Assembly: GCA_046566065.1 (NCBI GenBank)
Contig: JBKHXK010000002.1
Span: 1-64,000 of the forward strand
DNA from: MB1-2 sp046566065
GTDB lineage: Bacteria > Actinomycetota > CADDZG01 > WHSQ01
Length of the DNA stretch: 64,000 nucleotides
Reading direction: 5' to 3'
The translations under genes were made by a program, and so were the position numbers. Of the stretch, positions 61,067-64,000 are shown piece by piece (position 1 is the stretch's first letter; each line of letters opens with the position of its first letter). Under the pieces are notes generated by a model. That model searched no databases, was not told the DNA's origin, and saw only the letters and a list, made by a program, of their open reading frames with translations.

Positions 61067-61079
61067 TATTCTCCTCCCG
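61067..61079 (+). promoter_or_regulatory. -10 element of the ABC exporter operon
   Basis: TATTCT (61067-61072) lies 7 bases before the ATG of the ATPase gene and no Shine-Dalgarno is present, which fits leaderless transcription. No clear -35 is visible. Confidence 0.4.
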
Positions 61080-61991
61080 ATGACGGACCTGGCGATCGAC
61101 GTGCGCGGCCTGCGGAAGTCCTACGGGGAGTTCGAGGCCGTCAAGGGCGTGGACCTGTCCGTCTCGACCGGCGAGGTGTTCTCTCTCCTGGGCCCGAACG
61201 GGGCAGGCAAGACGACGACGGTCGAGATACTCGAAGGTCACCGGAAACGGTCGGCGGGCGACGTGACGGTCCTCGGCCACGACCCCGGCAAGGGCGAGCG
61301 AGCGTTCAAGCGCCGGATCGGGATCGTCCTGCAGGAGACGGGCGTCGAGCGATTCCTGACCGTCGCCGAGGTCATCGAGCGATTCCGGGGTTACTACCCG
61401 AGCCCCCGTCCGCTGGACGAGATCATCGAGGTGGTCGGCCTGCAGGAGAAGCGCGACGAGCGCGTTCGCAAGCTCTCCGGTGGCCAGCAACGCCGGCTGG
61501 ATGTGGCGATCGGGCTCGCCGGGGACCCGGAGCTGCTGTTCTTGGACGAACCGACCACCGGATTCGACCCCTCGGCTCGTCGCAACGCCTGGGACATGGT
61601 GCGGAACCTGCGCGAGCTCGGTAAGACGGTTTTCCTCACGACCCATTACATGGACGAGGCGCAGAACCTGGCCGACCGGGTCGCGATCATCGTCGGCGGC
61701 AACATCGTCGCCGAGGGCCCGCCGGGTTCGCTCGTGGGGGCCGAGGCGACCAAGACGCTCATCCGTTTCGCGGTGCCCGCAGACGGACCCGAGCTGCCGG
61801 CCGCTCTCGCCGCCGTCGCTCAGCGGGTCGGCGAGCACGTATCGATCCAGACCGAGGATCCATTGCGGACCCTCCACACGCTAACGGGCTGGGCACTCGA
61901 CGCGAACGTCGAGGTACGCGAGCTCGCGGTGACACAGCCATCACTGGAGGATGTCTACCTCTCGCTGACGGCATCGAAGGAGAACCCGTGA
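61080..61991 (+). CDS. ABC-2 type exporter, ATP-binding protein
   Basis: This 303-aa ATPase has Walker A GPNGAGKTT (38-46), Q-loop VLQETG, signature LSGGQ (132-136), Walker B LLFLDEP and the switch His in LTTHYMDEAQ. The C-terminal extension is typical of drug/antibiotic-type ABC-2 ATPases. The stop overlaps the permease GTG by 4 bases. It would drive export through the permease encoded next. The substrate is unknown. Confidence 0.93.
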   Translation: MTDLAIDVRGLRKSYGEFEAVKGVDLSVSTGEVFSLLGPNGAGKTTTVEILEGHRKRSAGDVTVLGHDPGKGERAFKRRIGIVLQETGVERFLTVAEVIERFRGYYPSPRPLDEIIEVVGLQEKRDERVRKLSGGQQRRLDVAIGLAGDPELLFLDEPTTGFDPSARRNAWDMVRNLRELGKTVFLTTHYMDEAQNLADRVAIIVGGNIVAEGPPGSLVGAEATKTLIRFAVPADGPELPAALAAVAQRVGEHVSIQTEDPLRTLHTLTGWALDANVEVRELAVTQPSLEDVYLSLTASKENP

Positions 61992-62752
61992 ACACGGCCG
62001 TGCTGACGCTGCGGCAGTTCTCCTACGAGAACAAGGCGTTCTGGAGGAACCCCGCGGCCGCCTTCTTCACCTTCGTCTTCCCGCTGATGTTCCTTGTGAT
62101 CTTCAACGGGCTCTTCGCCGGAACGGTTACGACCTATGGACCAGAAACGAGTACCACCACGTTCTACGTCCCGGCGATCGCCGTCTTTGCCATCATCTCG
62201 GCAACCTTCACCAATCTGGGAATGAGCATCACCATCGCGCGGGATGAAGGCGTTTTGAAACGCTTCCGGGGGACCCCACTGCCGCCTCCCGTCTACTTCG
62301 TGAGCAAGATCCTTCAGGCCATGTTCGTAACATTCATCCTGGTTGCGTTGGTCGTCCTAGCGGGTGCCGCCTTCTACGACGTAGAGCTGCCCAAAGAAAC
62401 GATGCCCGCATTCGTGCTGATCGTGCTTATTGGAGGGGCGTCTTTTTGCTCGCTCGGGCTCGCTCTCTCGTCGGTCATCCCGAACTCTGACGCCGCGCCC
62501 GCCGTTATTAACGGTGTAATCATGCCGCTGCTCTTTATCTCTGGGGTGTTCATTCCCCTCGATCAAGCACCGGCTTGGCTGGAAAACATCGCGCAACTCT
62601 TTCCCGTCTACCACTTCGCTCAGGCCACGCTGGGAGCCTTCCATCCTTTCGATCCGACTATGGAAACGGGTCATCTGCTGCTCGTCGCGGCATGGGGCAT
62701 TGCAGGTCTCCTCTTCGCGCTGAGGTTCTTCTCCTGGGAGCCCCGACGCTGA
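61988..62752 (+). CDS. ABC-2 type transporter permease
   Basis: This 254-aa protein has six membrane segments and the ABC-2 family pattern (FVFPLMFLVIFNGLFAG, RDEGVLKRFRGTPLPPPVYF, PLLFISGVFIPLDQAP, LFPVYHFAQATLG). GTG start overlapping the ATPase gene. The region from about 62040 to 62700 uses more A/T-ending codons (ATT, TTT, AAA, GTT) than its neighbours. It is a half-size permease and probably works as a homodimer with the adjacent ATPase. Confidence 0.92.
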   Translation: MNTAVLTLRQFSYENKAFWRNPAAAFFTFVFPLMFLVIFNGLFAGTVTTYGPETSTTTFYVPAIAVFAIISATFTNLGMSITIARDEGVLKRFRGTPLPPPVYFVSKILQAMFVTFILVALVVLAGAAFYDVELPKETMPAFVLIVLIGGASFCSLGLALSSVIPNSDAAPAVINGVIMPLLFISGVFIPLDQAPAWLENIAQLFPVYHFAQATLGAFHPFDPTMETGHLLLVAAWGIAGLLFALRFFSWEPRR

Positions 62753-63834
62753 CGAAGCAAGCGATCCGCGGTCCCCTCGCGCCTTCGATCGCGCACGACC
62801 ACGTAGTCTTCCGGCTCGCGGACTGCGACGGCGCGATGGAGCGCGTGGAGCTGGCGCAAGAGGTGCAGCGCCCTCGGCTCGGCCCCCAGTTCGCCTTCGA
62901 TTCCAACGAGATGGCCTGGGAACTTCGCTTCGCCCGTCCCGACGCCGATCGCATCGAGTACATGTTCCACCTGATCCATCGAGACGGCGGCGAGGAATGG
63001 ATCAACGACCCGGGCAACCCGAAGGTCGCTCCCGGCCCCTTCGGGGCCAAGTCGGTGATCGAGTGGCCGGAGTACGTGGCCCCGGCCTGGCTGGAGGAGG
63101 AGGCCCCTCCAGGCACCTACAGAGAGATCACGGTGACCTCGGGTCACCCCCGCGCCCGGTTCCCCATCGTCGTGTGGGCATCGGACGGTCTGGACGAGGA
63201 CAAGCCCGCGCCGTTGCTCGTCGCCCACGATGGGCCCGAGTACGACGAACTGTCGTCGTTGACGAAGCTGCTCGCGATCAAGACCGCAGCGGGAGAACTG
63301 CCTCCGATGCGCGCCGCGTTGATACCGCCGGTGGATCGCGACAACAGCTATTCGGCGTCGGCCGCCTACTCGCGCGTTTTCGCCTACGACCTGCTGCCGG
63401 GTATCGAGAGCGTCGCCCCGATCCCTCACGGCAGATCTATGCGGGTAGGTATGGGTGCCAGCCTGGGTGGGCTGGCCGTCCTGCACATCCACCGAAACAG
63501 CCCGGCGACCTTCGGCGGCGTCTTCCTGCAGTCGGGGAGCTACTTCCGACAGCGCTTCGACAAGCAGGAGTCGGGGTTCGTTCGCTTCCGACGTATCTCC
63601 AGGTTCGTTGGTCAGGTCCTCACGGCGGAACAGTGGCTGCACCCGATCGCCGTGACGATGACGTGCGGGACGATCGAAGAGAACCTCGCCAACAACAGGG
63701 CCGTCAGGGACGCTCTCGCGCGACAGGCCTACGAGGTCAGGCTGGTGGAGAACCGGGACGGTCACAACTGGGTGGGCTGGCGCGACACCTTCGATCCCCA
63801 CCTCATAGATCTGCTGCAGAGGTTGTGGTCGTGA
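62749..63834 (+). CDS. esterase with N-terminal E-set-like domain (enterochelin esterase-like)
   Basis: The protein (361 aa from CTG) has a beta-sandwich N-terminus (VVFRLADCDGAMERVEL, then WELRFARPDADRIEYMF) and an alpha/beta esterase domain with nucleophile Ser in MGASLGGLAVLH and His in NRDGHNWVGW. The layout resembles Fes/IroE-type esterases. No ATG, GTG or TTG starts the intact N-domain; CTG at 62749 overlaps the permease stop as CTGA. ATG at 62836 would remove half of that domain. It is coupled to the ABC genes. Confidence 0.8.
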   Translation: MTKQAIRGPLAPSIAHDHVVFRLADCDGAMERVELAQEVQRPRLGPQFAFDSNEMAWELRFARPDADRIEYMFHLIHRDGGEEWINDPGNPKVAPGPFGAKSVIEWPEYVAPAWLEEEAPPGTYREITVTSGHPRARFPIVVWASDGLDEDKPAPLLVAHDGPEYDELSSLTKLLAIKTAAGELPPMRAALIPPVDRDNSYSASAAYSRVFAYDLLPGIESVAPIPHGRSMRVGMGASLGGLAVLHIHRNSPATFGGVFLQSGSYFRQRFDKQESGFVRFRRISRFVGQVLTAEQWLHPIAVTMTCGTIEENLANNRAVRDALARQAYEVRLVENRDGHNWVGWRDTFDPHLIDLLQRLWS

Positions 63835-64000
63835 GACGCGATCACATCACCGTTCATGCGCCCTCGATCGGCGGCGATGGCGACCTCATCGTGTACGGCC
63901 ACTGGGGCAGACCGCTGCTGGTGTTCCCGTCGCAACAGGGCCGGGCGTGGGACTACGAGAACAACGGGATGATCGGTGCGCTGTCACCGCTGATCGAGGC
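63831..64000 (+). CDS. putative esterase, N-terminal part (cut by window end)
   Basis: The GTG at 63831 overlaps the previous stop as GTGA. The 56 visible residues include GHWGRPLLVFPSQQGRAWDY and ENNGMIGALSPLIE, matching the start of putative alpha/beta-hydrolase esterases seen in actinobacteria. The catalytic region lies beyond the window. It is the fourth gene of the ABC-exporter transcript. Confidence 0.7.
   Translation, partial: MRRDHITVHAPSIGGDGDLIVYGHWGRPLLVFPSQQGRAWDYENNGMIGALSPLIE

Overview
The window is a high-GC bacterial chromosome segment, densely coded on both strands, with many 1-4 base stop/start overlaps and frequent GTG or TTG starts. On the minus strand, read from about 35.3 kb down to 0, the order is argS, lysA, hom, thrC, thrB, rho, rpmE, prfA, prmC, sua5, (LMW phosphatase, rpiB, glyA), wecA-like, atpI-like genes and atpBEFHAGDC. 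From memory this is the conserved gene order of Actinomycetota such as Mycobacterium and Streptomyces. Together with a CysO-like sulfur carrier, an actinobacterial-type LexA box and TANNNT -10 elements close to start codons, it points to an actinomycete relative. Split atpF and atpH argue against Mycobacterium itself. A 156-base N run shows that this is a draft, possibly metagenomic, scaffold.

0-24 kb: the complete F1Fo ATP synthase operon, preceded by two small membrane genes and a Rex-type operator; a lone type IV pilin-like gene; a wall-polymer glycosyltransferase; glyA, rpiB and a tyrosine phosphatase; an M32 carboxypeptidase; prfA-prmC-sua5; a Tat-exported PhoD-like phosphatase. A seven-gene operon then runs from cyclic 2,3-diphosphoglycerate synthetase and 2-phosphoglycerate kinase (best known from archaea) through a transaldolase to rho, an unlisted 53-aa membrane peptide gene, rpmE and yqhQ.

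24-36 kb: a gap-containing membrane protein, a cupredoxin, thrB-thrC-hom, a base-excision-repair pair (fpg, alkA-like), a lipoyl-less E2-like acyltransferase, lysA interrupted by an in-frame TGA, phzF, argS, a single-domain response regulator, tRNA-Arg(CCG), and a decayed HNH nuclease gene still carrying a perfect LexA box.

36-54 kb: a secreted 1277-aa protein with two complete subtilisin domains; an unrecognised 497-aa protein; a four-gene membrane/lipid operon facing a tetR gene across two tandem palindromic operators; and the arginine cluster argCJBDRGH, lacking argF, with an ARG-box-like operator at argC.

54-64 kb: a second threonine-synthase-like enzyme (NPTHSFKDR active site) with a CysO-like sulfur carrier, controlled by a clear SAM-I riboswitch and an SD-masking hairpin. 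This suggests a role in methionine-branch sulfur assimilation. Next come an HD-GYP response regulator, RpiB-like, nicotinamidase and nicotinate phosphoribosyltransferase operon, an AidB-like acyl-CoA dehydrogenase, and an ABC exporter followed by two esterases, the last cut by the window end.
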